Shown here: positions 17,205 to 25,796 of the stretch, in pieces
How positions within the stretch are numbered: the first letter of the stretch is position 1
Layout: every line of letters begins with the position of its first letter
DNA from: Thermoflexus sp.
Lineage (GTDB): Bacteria > Chloroflexota > Anaerolineae > Aggregatilineales > Aggregatilineaceae
Direction: 5' to 3'
DNA length: 64,000 bases
NCBI GenBank assembly: GCA_020724465.1
Contig: DYGX01000003.1
Location: 257,356 to 321,355 of the forward strand
Translations under genes and position numbers: made by a program
Notes under the pieces: generated by a model
Told to the model about the DNA's origin: nothing
The model's database searches: none
The model's input: the letters and a program-made list of their open reading frames with translations, nothing else

Positions 17205-17600
17205 ATGGACCTGTATCTCGAAAACATCGTGGATCATGGCCGCAATCCCCGCAATTTCGGGCCTCCGCTCGATCCCGCCGACATCGACTACGCGGACGAA
17301 AACCCGTTCTGCGGAGATTACCTGCACCTGACCGCCCAGCTTGACGACGAGGGGCGCGTCAAGGCAGTCTCATGGGAAGGGCACGGCTGCACCATCAGCC
17401 AGGCTTCGGCGTCTATGCTCGGAGAGCAGATGATCGGCAAGACGCTGGATGAGCTTCAGCATTTCGACCGCCAGGACCTGCTCGATCTGCTGGGGATCGA
17501 GCTGAGTCCGACGCGGCTCAAGTGCGCGTTGCTGTCGCTGAAGGTCCTCAAGGCGGGCGCCTATGGCCTGCACGCGTGGACCGGCGAAGACGAAAGCTGA
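17205..17600 (+). CDS. sufU: Sulfur acceptor / Fe-S assembly protein SufU
   Basis: A 131-residue SufU/IscU-fold protein that accepts persulfide sulfur from SufS. The zinc/sulfur ligands are in place: C36 and D38 in NPFCGDYL, C62 in HGCTISQAS, and C107 in RLKCALLSLKVL. The gene directly follows sufS, as in Gram-positive-type SUF operons. The gap between the second and third Cys blocks fits SufU rather than IscU. The next gene starts 13 bases later, so the ClpN-M50 fusion is probably cotranscribed. Confidence 0.92.
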   Translation: MDLYLENIVDHGRNPRNFGPPLDPADIDYADENPFCGDYLHLTAQLDDEGRVKAVSWEGHGCTISQASASMLGEQMIGKTLDELQHFDRQDLLDLLGIELSPTRLKCALLSLKVLKAGAYGLHAWTGEDES

Positions 17601-17613
17601 GCGCGCGGCCACG

Positions 17614-18969
17614 ATGCAGTCCCAACCGGCCCACCTCACCGACGATCTCAGCCGCGTGTTTGGCGCGGCGCAGGACGAAGCGGCACGCCGGCACGGCGTG
17701 TATGTCGACATCGAACACCTGGCGCTGGCGCTGCTGGCGCAAAAGGACGGCCCGGCGCGCGCGATATTGGCGCAAAGCGGGGCGGACACCGCCACGCTCT
17801 ACGAGCGGATCGCGGACGCAGTCGGGGTCGAACGCCCGACGCCCGCCCCCGTGCGCGACTTCAGCCGGTCGGCCAGCGAGGCGCTTGCCCAGGCGGCCGC
17901 CGTGGCGCGCTCGCTCGATCAGCGCATGGTCAACAGCGGGCACCTGCTGGTCGCGCTGCTGGAGCACGGCGACGGCGTCGTGCAAGAGGCGCTGGCCGCG
18001 TCCCCGCTCAGCGCTGAGGCCGCGCGCGACTATCTGCGCGCCCATCCCGACGCCGGCAGCCCTGCCGCGCCGCCCGCCCGCTCTCCCCGGTCTGCGGCAC
18101 AGGAGCGGGTCGAGTACGTGCTGATCCCCACCCGCGCCCGCCGCGCGCCGAAAACCCGCGGCGGCTGGCTGGACCGCATCGGGCGCTGGCCGCTGATCCT
18201 GGGTGGGGTGGCGGCGCTGCTGGCCTATCTGGCGTTCGCCCTGCCCGGCAGCGATCTGACGACCTTCATCATCGTGCTGCTCGGCTGGGTCTTTTCGGTG
18301 ACTCTACACGAGTTCTCGCACGCCATCGTCGCCTATTGGGGCGGCGATCATACCGTCAAGGACAAGGGATATCTGTCGTTCAACCCGCTCAAATACACCC
18401 ACCCCATGCTGAGCATCGGGCTGCCGCTGCTATTCCTGGCGATGGGCGGGATCGGCCTGCCCGGCGGCGCCGTTTACATCGAGCGGCATCGCCTGCGCAG
18501 CAGGTGGTGGGGCGCGGCGGTCTCGGCAGCCGGACCGCTGGCGAACCTGATCCTGGCCGTGATGCTGGCGGCACCCTTCCTGCTCGGCAAGGTGGACGCC
18601 CGCCTGATCTACTGGAGCCTGCAGGGGATGCCCGTCGAAGACGGCGGCCTCTGGACGAACGCCACGCTGTGGACCGCGGCGGCCTTCCTGGCGATGCTGC
18701 AGGTGACCGCCGTGTTCTTCAACCTGATCCCGCTGCCGCCGTTGGACGGCTTCGGGATCATCGAGCCGTTCCTTGATCAGCGCACGCGCCACCAGCTTCG
18801 CCAGTTGGGCGCCTACAGCCTGATGCTGATCTTCGTGGCGCTGTGGTTTATCCCGCCGGTTGCCAGCAGCTTCTGGAACACGATTTTCAGCGTGACGGAT
18901 GCGCTGCACATTCCCGGCTGGCTGATCAACGAAGGGTTTCGCAATTTCATGTTTTGGGTCCCGCGCTGA
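17614..18969 (+). CDS. Clp N-domain fused to a membrane site-2-type (M50) metalloprotease
   Basis: A 451-residue protein with an uncommon architecture. Residues about 10-145 form a double Clp N-domain repeat (HGVYVDIEHLALALLAQ and RMVNSGHLLVALLEHGDG), the adaptor- and substrate-binding module of ClpA/ClpC. A Pro/Ala-rich linker leads to an M50 peptidase with several membrane helices. The zinc motif HEFSH has H232, E233 and H236 in TLHEFSHAIVAYWGG, and the third ligand is D378 in IPLPPLDGFG. There is no AAA+ domain. The Clp module may deliver substrates or regulate the intramembrane protease. ATG 17614 is 13 bases after the sufU stop, so expression with sufSU is likely, perhaps as quality control of Fe-S proteins (inference). 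Confidence 0.8.
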   Translation: MQSQPAHLTDDLSRVFGAAQDEAARRHGVYVDIEHLALALLAQKDGPARAILAQSGADTATLYERIADAVGVERPTPAPVRDFSRSASEALAQAAAVARSLDQRMVNSGHLLVALLEHGDGVVQEALAASPLSAEAARDYLRAHPDAGSPAAPPARSPRSAAQERVEYVLIPTRARRAPKTRGGWLDRIGRWPLILGGVAALLAYLAFALPGSDLTTFIIVLLGWVFSVTLHEFSHAIVAYWGGDHTVKDKGYLSFNPLKYTHPMLSIGLPLLFLAMGGIGLPGGAVYIERHRLRSRWWGAAVSAAGPLANLILAVMLAAPFLLGKVDARLIYWSLQGMPVEDGGLWTNATLWTAAAFLAMLQVTAVFFNLIPLPPLDGFGIIEPFLDQRTRHQLRQLGAYSLMLIFVALWFIPPVASSFWNTIFSVTDALHIPGWLINEGFRNFMFWVPR

Positions 18970-19011
18970 CCGACGCGCGGTTTACAGGCTTGTCGTAAGG
19001 AGAAGGAAGGA

Positions 19012-19326
19012 GTGCCCCGTTTCGTCACCGTAGCCAAGACGGCCGACATCGGCCCTGGCGAGCGCGATGTATTCGAAGTTGAGGACTACTGGATCGCAGT
19101 GTTCAATGTGGGTGGGCAGTATTACGCCATCGAAGACGTCTGCACCCACGATGACGGACCGCTGGCCGAAGGCGAGCTGTACGGGTATGAGATCGAGTGC
19201 CCGCGGCACGGCGCGCGCTTCGATATCCGCACCGGCGCGGTGCTGCGCATGCCTGCCGTCGTGCCGGTCAAATGGTTCCCCACGCGAGTAGAAAACGACG
19301 AAATCCAGGTTGGGCTGGACGACTGA
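19012..19326 (+). CDS. Rieske [2Fe-2S] ferredoxin-like protein
   Basis: A 104-residue small Rieske protein of the NirD/biphenyl-dioxygenase-ferredoxin type. Cluster ligands are C44 and H46 in VCTHDDGPL and C63 and H66 in ECPRHGARFD. It probably carries electrons for, or is matured by, the adjacent Suf system; Rieske genes of this type commonly close suf clusters. The start is GTG at 19012 with AAGGAGAAGGAAGGA directly ahead, a very strong site. No membrane helix, so cytoplasmic. Confidence 0.9.
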   Translation: MPRFVTVAKTADIGPGERDVFEVEDYWIAVFNVGGQYYAIEDVCTHDDGPLAEGELYGYEIECPRHGARFDIRTGAVLRMPAVVPVKWFPTRVENDEIQVGLDD

Positions 19327-19429
19327 GCGAACGGCGCTATGATAGAGCGCAGCGGGACGCCGGGCGCGCGCTAAGCCTGCCCGGCCCTCGCCGAGCCTGG
19401 TCATGGTGGGGCTTCGAGGGGGAGAGCCA

Positions 19430-20875
19430 ATGCGCGTCGCCCGGTCCAGTCGCGCCCGCGCGGGCTGCGTGACGACCTGCCTCGTCCGTTTGGTAGCCGT
19501 CTTGCTGCTGGGCGGGCTGGCGGCCGTGGTGATCGTCACCGTCGTCATGGTACGCACCGAGCGGCTCGCCCCTAAGCTGGTCGGCGAGCTTGCGAATGCC
19601 CGCAGCAGCCAGCGCGCCGCCTACGGCCCGGTCACGCTGCTGACCGGCGACGCCGGCGAGGTTGGGTTGCTGGTATTCACCGCCCGCGACGAGGCGTCTC
19701 CCCCGGCGCTGAGCTACCTGAGCGGCGACCCGCTGGCCGTCCGCTGGGACAGCGCGGCGCTCGAAAGCGGCAGCATCCGCACGCCGCCGGTGATCGACGC
19801 GGACGTAGCCTACCTGCGCGACGGCGAGCGCTTGCTGGCCCTGGACCTGCCGGGCGGCAGCCGCCGCTGGACGGCTGAGCTGGGCGCTGCCATCCCCGAC
19901 GGATGCGCGAGCTGCGTCCAGCCGCTGGAAGGCGCGGTCGCGGTGTTGACCGCCGACAGCACGCTGCGCGTGCTTGACGCTGCAACCGGCGATCTGCGGT
20001 GGCAAACGGCGCTGGACACCACCCCGCGCGAGCTGCACGTCATCGCCGGGAATCCCGCCATCGTCACCAGCGTGCCCGAAACCGACAACACCGCGCTGCT
20101 GATCTTCGACGCGGCTGAAGGGAGCCTGCACCGGCGCATCCAGCCGCGCTGTGAGGCCGACGGCACGGTCGAGACGCTGACGCCCGACTCGCCGGTTCTC
20201 TACGATCCGTCCGCGCGGGCGATCTATTTCCTGTTTGGGTTCGAGCAACAGGGCTGCGCCCAGCGGTGGGCTGCCACAACCGGCGAGCGGGTGTGGTCCA
20301 GTTCGATTCCGCTCAGCGACGTCCCCTGGCCGCGCGCCTGGCGTACCGACGGCCCGCTGCTCAGCAGCAGCGCGATCTATCTGGCGGGCGAGAACGGCAC
20401 GTCCTTGCTGGCGGTCGACACACAGGACGGCTCCGTGCGCGTCATCTACCAGACCGGGGCCTACGCGCTCGACCCCTGGGCGCAGGACGGCAATGTGCTG
20501 CTCGTCCACGCCGAGCGCCTGGACGATGTGGAGAGCGACGAGCTGTGGGGGATCGACCTGACAACAGGCGAGCGGCGCTGGCACTACCCGATCGCGCTCA
20601 GCACCAGCAGTTGGGCGGCGCACCGCGCGGCGCGCGGCTTCGCCGTGAGCCAGTTGCTGTCGAACCCGCCCCGCCTGCAAGTTGACATCCTGGACGCGGC
20701 GCGCGGTGTCCCCTTGCGGCGCCACACGCTCCCGGTGGGCAGCGCCGCCTGGACCGGTACCGCCTGGACGGACGACACCGCCTGGCTGACCATCGGCGCG
20801 CTGTACGCCGTCGATCTGCGCACCGGCATCCCGGCTCAGGTCTGGCCGCCGGAGCAGGAACAGCGCTTCCAATGA
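19430..20875 (+). CDS. Membrane-anchored PQQ-like beta-propeller protein
   Basis: A 481-residue protein with one N-terminal transmembrane anchor (VAVLLLGGLAAVVIVTVV) and an extracytoplasmic beta-propeller. PQQ-enzyme-like repeats with the W/G pattern recur (GSRRWTAELG, GDLRWQTALD, GERVWSSSIP, GERRWHYPIA). No methanol-dehydrogenase cofactor ligands are obvious, so it is probably a binding or scaffold propeller rather than an enzyme. ATG 19430 follows GGGGGAGAGCCA. A TATGAT at 19338-19343 might be its -10 box. The next gene begins 17 bases after the stop, so the two likely form an operon. Confidence 0.65.
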   Translation: MRVARSSRARAGCVTTCLVRLVAVLLLGGLAAVVIVTVVMVRTERLAPKLVGELANARSSQRAAYGPVTLLTGDAGEVGLLVFTARDEASPPALSYLSGDPLAVRWDSAALESGSIRTPPVIDADVAYLRDGERLLALDLPGGSRRWTAELGAAIPDGCASCVQPLEGAVAVLTADSTLRVLDAATGDLRWQTALDTTPRELHVIAGNPAIVTSVPETDNTALLIFDAAEGSLHRRIQPRCEADGTVETLTPDSPVLYDPSARAIYFLFGFEQQGCAQRWAATTGERVWSSSIPLSDVPWPRAWRTDGPLLSSSAIYLAGENGTSLLAVDTQDGSVRVIYQTGAYALDPWAQDGNVLLVHAERLDDVESDELWGIDLTTGERRWHYPIALSTSSWAAHRAARGFAVSQLLSNPPRLQVDILDAARGVPLRRHTLPVGSAAWTGTAWTDDTAWLTIGALYAVDLRTGIPAQVWPPEQEQRFQ

Positions 20876-20892
20876 GAAACAAGGAGCAGACC

Positions 20893-21738
20893 ATGTCTTC
20901 CTCGACAGCCTTTGCCCGGCGCATCCTGGCGGCTGCGGCCGGCACGGCGCTGCTCGCGCTGGTCGTGGCGGCTGTGGCTCTGATCGTGGCCGTCCAGCCG
21001 GCTGAACCGCCCGAATGGCCACCCACCCTGACGCCCAGCCCGGTCCCCAACGGCGCGATGTGGTCCATCGGCACGGGCGGGTTCGACGAGCACCCCTACG
21101 TCGAGTGGGTCGCGATCTACCCCGTCTCGACCCTGTGGAACATCCTGGGCGCGCCGTCGCTGCGCTTCACCGATCACGCGCCCGAGCAGCCTGATCGCCC
21201 GCGCAGCTTCGAGATCGGCTTCTACAAATACGGCCCAACCTGGCACACGCGCAACCCCATCGTGGAGTTCTGGCTGGGCGGGCCGGAACACGGCGGCGGT
21301 TCGCTCTCGATCATCGGCAACGACGGTTCGGGCGGCCAGCTTGAGGTGCGCAACCCCAGCGACACCGAGCAGATCGCGCTCGATTACCGCGACCCGGATC
21401 GCCCCACCCTGCGCAGCACGCACCCGACCCAACCGATGCGCATCGTCAGCCGCAACGGGATCGTCTCGGAGAACCGGCACACGTTCGCCGACGGAGTTGC
21501 CATCCCGCCGTCCAGCGGGCGCAGCGGGCAGGTGCGCGGTGGCGACTGGGTTACGGGCGCGCTGACCGTGCCCGCCCCGGCGGTCGCCCGCAGCAGTCTG
21601 GTGATCATCACCCCCATCAGCGAGCCGCGCGGGCGCTGGTGGGTCGATGCGATCGAGCCGGGCGAGTCATTCACGGTGCGCAGCAGTGCGCCGGACGAAG
21701 ACATGGCCTTCAACTGGCTGCTGATCGACACTGAGTGA
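20893..21738 (+). CDS. Secreted or membrane-anchored protein of unknown function
   Basis: A 281-residue protein with an N-terminal hydrophobic segment (LAAAAGTALLALVVAAVALI), then a Pro-rich linker (PPEWPPTLTPSPVPNG) and a Gly/Ser-rich all-beta domain without a motif I recognise. ATG 20893 has AAGGAG 7 bases upstream; an ATG at 20872 overlaps the previous stop as ATGA but has a poorer site. Located between the propeller protein and a B3/B4 protein, all on one strand with short gaps, so they are probably cotranscribed. Confidence 0.5.
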   Translation: MSSSTAFARRILAAAAGTALLALVVAAVALIVAVQPAEPPEWPPTLTPSPVPNGAMWSIGTGGFDEHPYVEWVAIYPVSTLWNILGAPSLRFTDHAPEQPDRPRSFEIGFYKYGPTWHTRNPIVEFWLGGPEHGGGSLSIIGNDGSGGQLEVRNPSDTEQIALDYRDPDRPTLRSTHPTQPMRIVSRNGIVSENRHTFADGVAIPPSSGRSGQVRGGDWVTGALTVPAPAVARSSLVIITPISEPRGRWWVDAIEPGESFTVRSSAPDEDMAFNWLLIDTE

Positions 21739-21767
21739 GCCGCTTTTCCACCCAGGAGCGCCGACCG

Positions 21768-22478
21768 ATGACCCTCTTTCGCTACCATCCCGCCGTGCTG
21801 GAGCGTTTCCCCGCCATCGTCGGGGGTGTGATCCTGGCGCGGGACCTGCACAATGGCCCGACCCCGCCGGACCTGCGCGACGCCTTCACCGCCGAGCAGC
21901 GCGCCGCGCTCGACCGTCTGGGCGACACCCCGCTCTCCGAACTGCCCAGCCTGTCCGCCTGGCGCCGCGTCTTTAGCGGGTTCGGGGTCAAGCCAACCCA
22001 ATATCGCAGCGCCGCCGAAGCCCTGCTGCGCCGGCTGACCAAGCACGGCGACATCCCTTCGCTCAACGCGCTGGTCGACCTGGGCAACCTGGTCAGCATC
22101 CGCTACGCATTGCCGGTCGCCGTGTTCGATCTGGCGGCGACCACCGGCGCGATCACGGTCGCGCTGGCTCAGGGCACCGAGCGCTTCACGCCGCTGGGCG
22201 AGACCGGGGTCGAGCATCCGGAGCCGGGCGAGGTGATTTTCGTGGACGAGGCCGGGCTGGTCAGCGCGCGGCGCTGGTGCTGGCGGCAGAGCGATCAAAG
22301 CGCCGCGCGCGACACCACGCGCGACGCGCTGATCACGGTCGAGGGACACCACGACCGCGCTACCGCCGACGTTCGCGCCGCCCTGGACGATCTGACGGCG
22401 CTGCTCGCCGCCTACCAGCCTCAGGCGTCTTTGCAGGCGGCACTGCTCACCCGCGACGCGCCCGCCTTCGCACCCTAA
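21768..22478 (+). CDS. B3/B4 domain protein (PheT B3/B4-like)
   Basis: A 236-residue stand-alone B3/B4 domain protein, related to the tRNA-binding/editing domain of phenylalanyl-tRNA synthetase beta. Recognisable pieces are SAWRRVFSGFGVKPTQYRSAAEALLRRL, here given by its start and end residues about 60-90, followed by DIPSLNALVDLGNLVSIRY and LPVAVFDL. These proteins may hydrolyse mischarged aminoacyl-tRNA or bind related ligands, but function is not settled. ATG 21768 has AGGAG 9 bases before it. Its stop overlaps the stop of the convergent gene at 22475 by four bases. Confidence 0.75.
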   Translation: MTLFRYHPAVLERFPAIVGGVILARDLHNGPTPPDLRDAFTAEQRAALDRLGDTPLSELPSLSAWRRVFSGFGVKPTQYRSAAEALLRRLTKHGDIPSLNALVDLGNLVSIRYALPVAVFDLAATTGAITVALAQGTERFTPLGETGVEHPEPGEVIFVDEAGLVSARRWCWRQSDQSAARDTTRDALITVEGHHDRATADVRAALDDLTALLAAYQPQASLQAALLTRDAPAFAP

Positions 22479-23443
22479 CTGGCCGGTTCGGTCGCCACCC
22501 CTTCCGGCACGGCGACCGGCTCGAAAGTCTCGTCGAACTGCCGGTAAGACTGCTCTTCGACGCCCTCAAAGCGGAAGGAGAGCATCATGCCCGGCGGAAA
22601 GTCGTCCGGGCTGAGCGCGGCAGCGTCAATGCCCTCGGCAACCAGAACGATCTCGGTGCGCACATGCAGCGGGCGATTCTCCGCATCCAGCGTGACGATC
22701 AACGCGGCATAGCTGGCGTCCGACATCGCGCCGAACAACGCCAGTTGGAACGCGTCTTCGACGTCTTCAGTCATGACGGCCAGCAGCGCGTCACGCCCGA
22801 AAGTCACCGTGATCTGATCGGCCTGGGTGCCGTCCGCAAGCTCCGCGCTCGCCAGTTGCACATCGGTCGCCGTGTCGCGAATGAGCTGCTGGTTTTCGAG
22901 CAGCGGCGCAGGCTCGCTGCGGGAGACGTTGTCAAGCTGCAGAGCGACCAGCGCCGGGTACTCTTGCTGCGCCGCTTCAATATCCGGCACAGCGAACCAC
23001 CCCTCGGGCAGCGGCGGCAGAGAGGCGTCCGGCTCCTCATAGCTTGCGTTGACGTACAGCACGTCATCCACCAGGCGCACCTCGCCGCTCACGACATAGG
23101 GCGGCCAGTCCTCTCCGGTGACGGCGGCGCGGACCTGCGCCTGGGCGTTCGTCCCGGCGGCCGTGTTGATCACGGTCTGAGCCTGCTCCCATTCGGTTTC
23201 GTCGTAGAATTCAAAGACCTGGTCTTCCCATTCCAGCGTCAGAAGCTGCGTTTCCGTGCCGGTCCGATCCTCGGCGTAGCTGCCGACCACTTCCAGGTAT
23301 GCGCGCGCCTCGAAGACGCGCTCCAGCAGAGCAAGCTGGTCCGCGCTGAGGCCGCCGTTCTGCGCTTTGATCACCGCCGCGCTGCCCGGCGCCGCCAGCG
23401 CCAGCGCCGCCACGATCACGATCACCACTATCCGGTTGCGCAT
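22475..23443 (-). CDS. Secreted protein of unknown function
   Basis: A 322-residue exported protein with a clean signal peptide (MRNRIVVIVIVAALALAAPG, cleavage near SAA). The mature part is acidic, all-beta in feel, with several repeats of charged loops and no enzyme motif I can name. The tone (D/E-rich, VLYVNASYEEPDASLPPLP) resembles LolA/LppX-like or DUF lipoprotein carriers found in Chloroflexota, but I cannot assign it. No lipobox Cys. GGAGGAGAAC precedes ATG 23443. It follows the PfkB gene on the same strand by 51 bases. Confidence 0.5.
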   Translation of the reverse strand: MRNRIVVIVIVAALALAAPGSAAVIKAQNGGLSADQLALLERVFEARAYLEVVGSYAEDRTGTETQLLTLEWEDQVFEFYDETEWEQAQTVINTAAGTNAQAQVRAAVTGEDWPPYVVSGEVRLVDDVLYVNASYEEPDASLPPLPEGWFAVPDIEAAQQEYPALVALQLDNVSRSEPAPLLENQQLIRDTATDVQLASAELADGTQADQITVTFGRDALLAVMTEDVEDAFQLALFGAMSDASYAALIVTLDAENRPLHVRTEIVLVAEGIDAAALSPDDFPPGMMLSFRFEGVEEQSYRQFDETFEPVAVPEGVATEPAS

Positions 23444-23494
23444 GATTCGTTCTCCTCCGTTCAGCCCATCCAGGCAAAACCAAAGCACAGCGGC

Positions 23495-24406
23495 TTATTC
23501 GGTCGCCAGGCCGGCGGCCAGCCGCTCGAGTTCGGCGGCGCTCAGAAACCCATCCGACGACGAAGCCGCACCGAGCTTGTAGGACGCAAAGATCATCGCG
23601 CGCTCCAGGGCGGTGTAGGGATCGTCCGTCTCAAGATAGACGTGGACAAAGCACGAGAGCAGCGCGTCGCCCGCGCCGATGGTGCTGACGATCGGACGCG
23701 TCGTGACGGCGGGCAAACGCGTCAGCAGATCGTCGTCGCGCACGCCGAGCAGCGCTCCCTGCGCGCCCAGCCCCACCACCACGATTGGGGTGCCGAAGCG
23801 ATCCCAGACGGCGCGCACCCAGTCTTCAGGCGAACAGGGCAGATTCTCGTCGCTCAGGAACAGAATCGAAGCGGCGCGCATGAAGTCCTGGTTGAAGTCG
23901 TCATCTAGTGACGAAATGGCGTGCACATCCGTAGCGATCGGCACGCCGCGCGCCTGCATCGGCTCCAGGAATGGCCGCGAGAAGTTGATGTTGCACAGCA
24001 CGGCCAGGTCTGCATCCTCTGCCGCCTGCTCGAACACGACGGCCGGATAGGCTCGCTGCTGGACGTCCTTCAAGTCCACGTTCACCTGCCGCCGGCCTTG
24101 CCCGTCGTAGAGAATGACCGAGCAGGCGGTCTCGTCCAGCTCGGCCAGCACATAATCGGCGGGCAAGCCGTCCGCTCGAAGCTGAGCGAGCGCCTGCGCC
24201 CCGCCCAGATCGCGCCCGACGAGCGACAGAAAGCGCGCGCGGGTGCCCAGGGTCGTCAGGGCTTTGGTCACGTTGTAGCCCACGCCCGCCACGGTGGACT
24301 GGATGCCGCCAAACAGATAGCGCACCGGCGTGTAGTCGATGGGGAAACGCTCCACGCGCAGCGTCGTCTCGATATTGATCAGGCCCATAACCAGCACGTC
24401 GCCCAT
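23495..24406 (-). CDS. PfkB-family carbohydrate/nucleoside kinase
   Basis: A 303-residue ribokinase-fold sugar kinase. The PfkB signature 2 is clear: STIGAGDALLSC with G244-AGD247, where the Asp is the catalytic base and the Gly run is the anion hole. The N-terminal signature region is YLFGGIQSTVAGVGYNVTKAL. Substrate cannot be read from sequence. ATG 24406 is taken because the family beta-strand starts right after it (MGDVLVMGLINIE) and GAGGG stands upstream; ATG 24421 is in frame too. A perfect hairpin lies just upstream, between it and the baeRF gene. Confidence 0.8.
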   Translation of the reverse strand: MGDVLVMGLINIETTLRVERFPIDYTPVRYLFGGIQSTVAGVGYNVTKALTTLGTRARFLSLVGRDLGGAQALAQLRADGLPADYVLAELDETACSVILYDGQGRRQVNVDLKDVQQRAYPAVVFEQAAEDADLAVLCNINFSRPFLEPMQARGVPIATDVHAISSLDDDFNQDFMRAASILFLSDENLPCSPEDWVRAVWDRFGTPIVVVGLGAQGALLGVRDDDLLTRLPAVTTRPIVSTIGAGDALLSCFVHVYLETDDPYTALERAMIFASYKLGAASSSDGFLSAAELERLAAGLATE

Positions 24407-24430
24407 TCGCCCTGCCCTCATTGGAGCGCG

Positions 24431-24456
24431 GCGCGCCGGAACGGTATCCGGCGCGC
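24431..24456 (-). terminator. Hairpin between baeRF gene and PfkB kinase gene
   Basis: GCGCGCCGG (24431-24439) and CCGGCGCGC (24448-24456) form a perfect 9-bp stem with an 8-base loop, 51 bases past the baeRF stop. It is GC-rich without a T tract, so termination is likely partial. Confidence 0.45.
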
Positions 24457-24507
24457 ACACTTCACCCGAAACCGAACGTGTCCCCGCGTGCTGCGGGCGC
24501 GGTGCTG

Positions 24508-25677
24508 CTAGAAGCGGAACAGCGCCGCCAGGTCCCCACCGCCCGGCACGTCGTCGCGATCGACCACGTAGACCTGGCCGCCGTGCGCGTAGGTCATCAC
24601 GGCTGCCAGATCGAGCAGGTCCTGGTCGTCCGGCTGGCGTTCCGGATGCACGTGAACATTACCGGAGCCGGGGCGGTAGACGCCCCAGTAGCGCAGATCA
24701 GCCGGGACAAACAACACCGCCACACGGCCCTGATGGGCAGCGCGCAGCACCTCGATCAGATCGGCGGACGCCAGCCCGTCGGCGCGGCCAGCTTCCTGCT
24801 CATAGCGGGCGCGGGCTTCCGCCTCGGCTCGCTTGAAAATCGGCTCCACCACCGCCCACGCCCGCTTGTGTAGTTCTTTGGCGCTCAGCGCCTCCGGGTT
24901 GCCGGTAATCCCCTCTTCAACCAGATAGGGATAGGTGTTCGCCTCCGCATAGAGCGGCAGCAGATAATCGACGCCGGCCAGCACCAGCGGGATGTCGCGC
25001 TCCTTCAGCAGATCGCGCAGGCCGCGGTCGACCATCTGAAAGTAACGCAGGATGCGCAGCTTTTCCTCTTCCTGGCCGGGACCATGGCCGTGATACATCC
25101 CCCCTTCGGTGTGCCCGCCGCCTGGCCCGCTGTGCCCCAGGGCGTGCCACTGAAGCTGCCGCTCGATCACCTCGGCAGACAGTGCCTCGACCAGGCTCGT
25201 CGGCAGGTCCGCCAGATCCACCTCGCTGACGCTGTCGCGCGTGCCTTCCAGCAGCCGCAGGTCCCCCTGGCTGAGGGCCAGAACGTAGAAGCGGCCATCG
25301 CCGCTCAACAGCGGCAGCAGCGGCTTGATGTGAAATCGCTTGCTGACCACCACCAGCTCGTCAAAGGTGAGCGGCAGGCGAAACCGGGTTAGCGAAGCGT
25401 CCGGGGCGATAAAGAGCGCCAGACCGTCCCCCTGATGGCGCCAGAAATCGGCGTCGTTCAGAAGCTGCTGAGCCGGCTCAAGCTGCCGGTCGATATCCGG
25501 TTGGCGCAGGCCAAGCTTCTTCAGCCGATCTTCCGCGGCGCGCAGCACATTCTTGAAGCGGATCCCGTTTTGCTGTGTCTCCTGGCCGGCGCGCACCGTC
25601 GGCATATAGATCGAAACGCACCATTCCCCGTGCGTTTCCAACAGCGTGTTGAAGTCTTCGCGTGACAGGTTGTCCAT
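24508..25677 (-). CDS. Bacterial archaeo-eukaryotic release factor 1-like protein (baeRF family)
   Basis: A 389-residue protein of the bacterial aeRF1-like group. The N-terminal domain starts LSREDFNTLLETHGEWCVSI, the central domain has the FHIKPLLPLLSGDGRFYVLALSQ strand pair common to these proteins, and the C-terminal eRF1-domain-3-like part includes GRVAVLFVPADLRYWG. A His/Gly-rich loop (HSGPGGGHTEGGMYHGHGPG) is inserted in the middle. The GGQ tripeptide of true release factors is not seen, so peptidyl-tRNA hydrolysis is doubtful; ribosome rescue or hibernation has been suggested for the family. AGGAG is well placed before ATG. Confidence 0.7.
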   Translation of the reverse strand: MDNLSREDFNTLLETHGEWCVSIYMPTVRAGQETQQNGIRFKNVLRAAEDRLKKLGLRQPDIDRQLEPAQQLLNDADFWRHQGDGLALFIAPDASLTRFRLPLTFDELVVVSKRFHIKPLLPLLSGDGRFYVLALSQGDLRLLEGTRDSVSEVDLADLPTSLVEALSAEVIERQLQWHALGHSGPGGGHTEGGMYHGHGPGQEEEKLRILRYFQMVDRGLRDLLKERDIPLVLAGVDYLLPLYAEANTYPYLVEEGITGNPEALSAKELHKRAWAVVEPIFKRAEAEARARYEQEAGRADGLASADLIEVLRAAHQGRVAVLFVPADLRYWGVYRPGSGNVHVHPERQPDDQDLLDLAAVMTYAHGGQVYVVDRDDVPGGGDLAALFRF

Positions 25678-25728
25678 ATGAAGAATCTCCTTCTTTCCGC
25701 TTCAGTTGTGTCTGCTCCACTTACCCAG

Positions 25729-25758
25729 AACGTAAGGCTTTTTACCTTCGCGCGTCAA
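25729..25758 (-). promoter_or_regulatory. Possible promoter of the baeRF gene
   Basis: TTGACG (25753-25758), 18-base spacer, TACGTT (25729-25734) on the minus strand. The -35 is good and the -10 is weak. Leader about 45 bases. Confidence 0.35.
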
Positions 25759-25796
25759 CCGGCGCGCGTCTGGCTCCACCCGGCAGCAGTCCGGGG

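Noticed and set aside
19338..19343. TATGAT as the promoter of the propeller gene
   Set aside because: No -35 at a proper distance and it lies in a small GC hairpin; mentioned only as a possibility in the gene entry.
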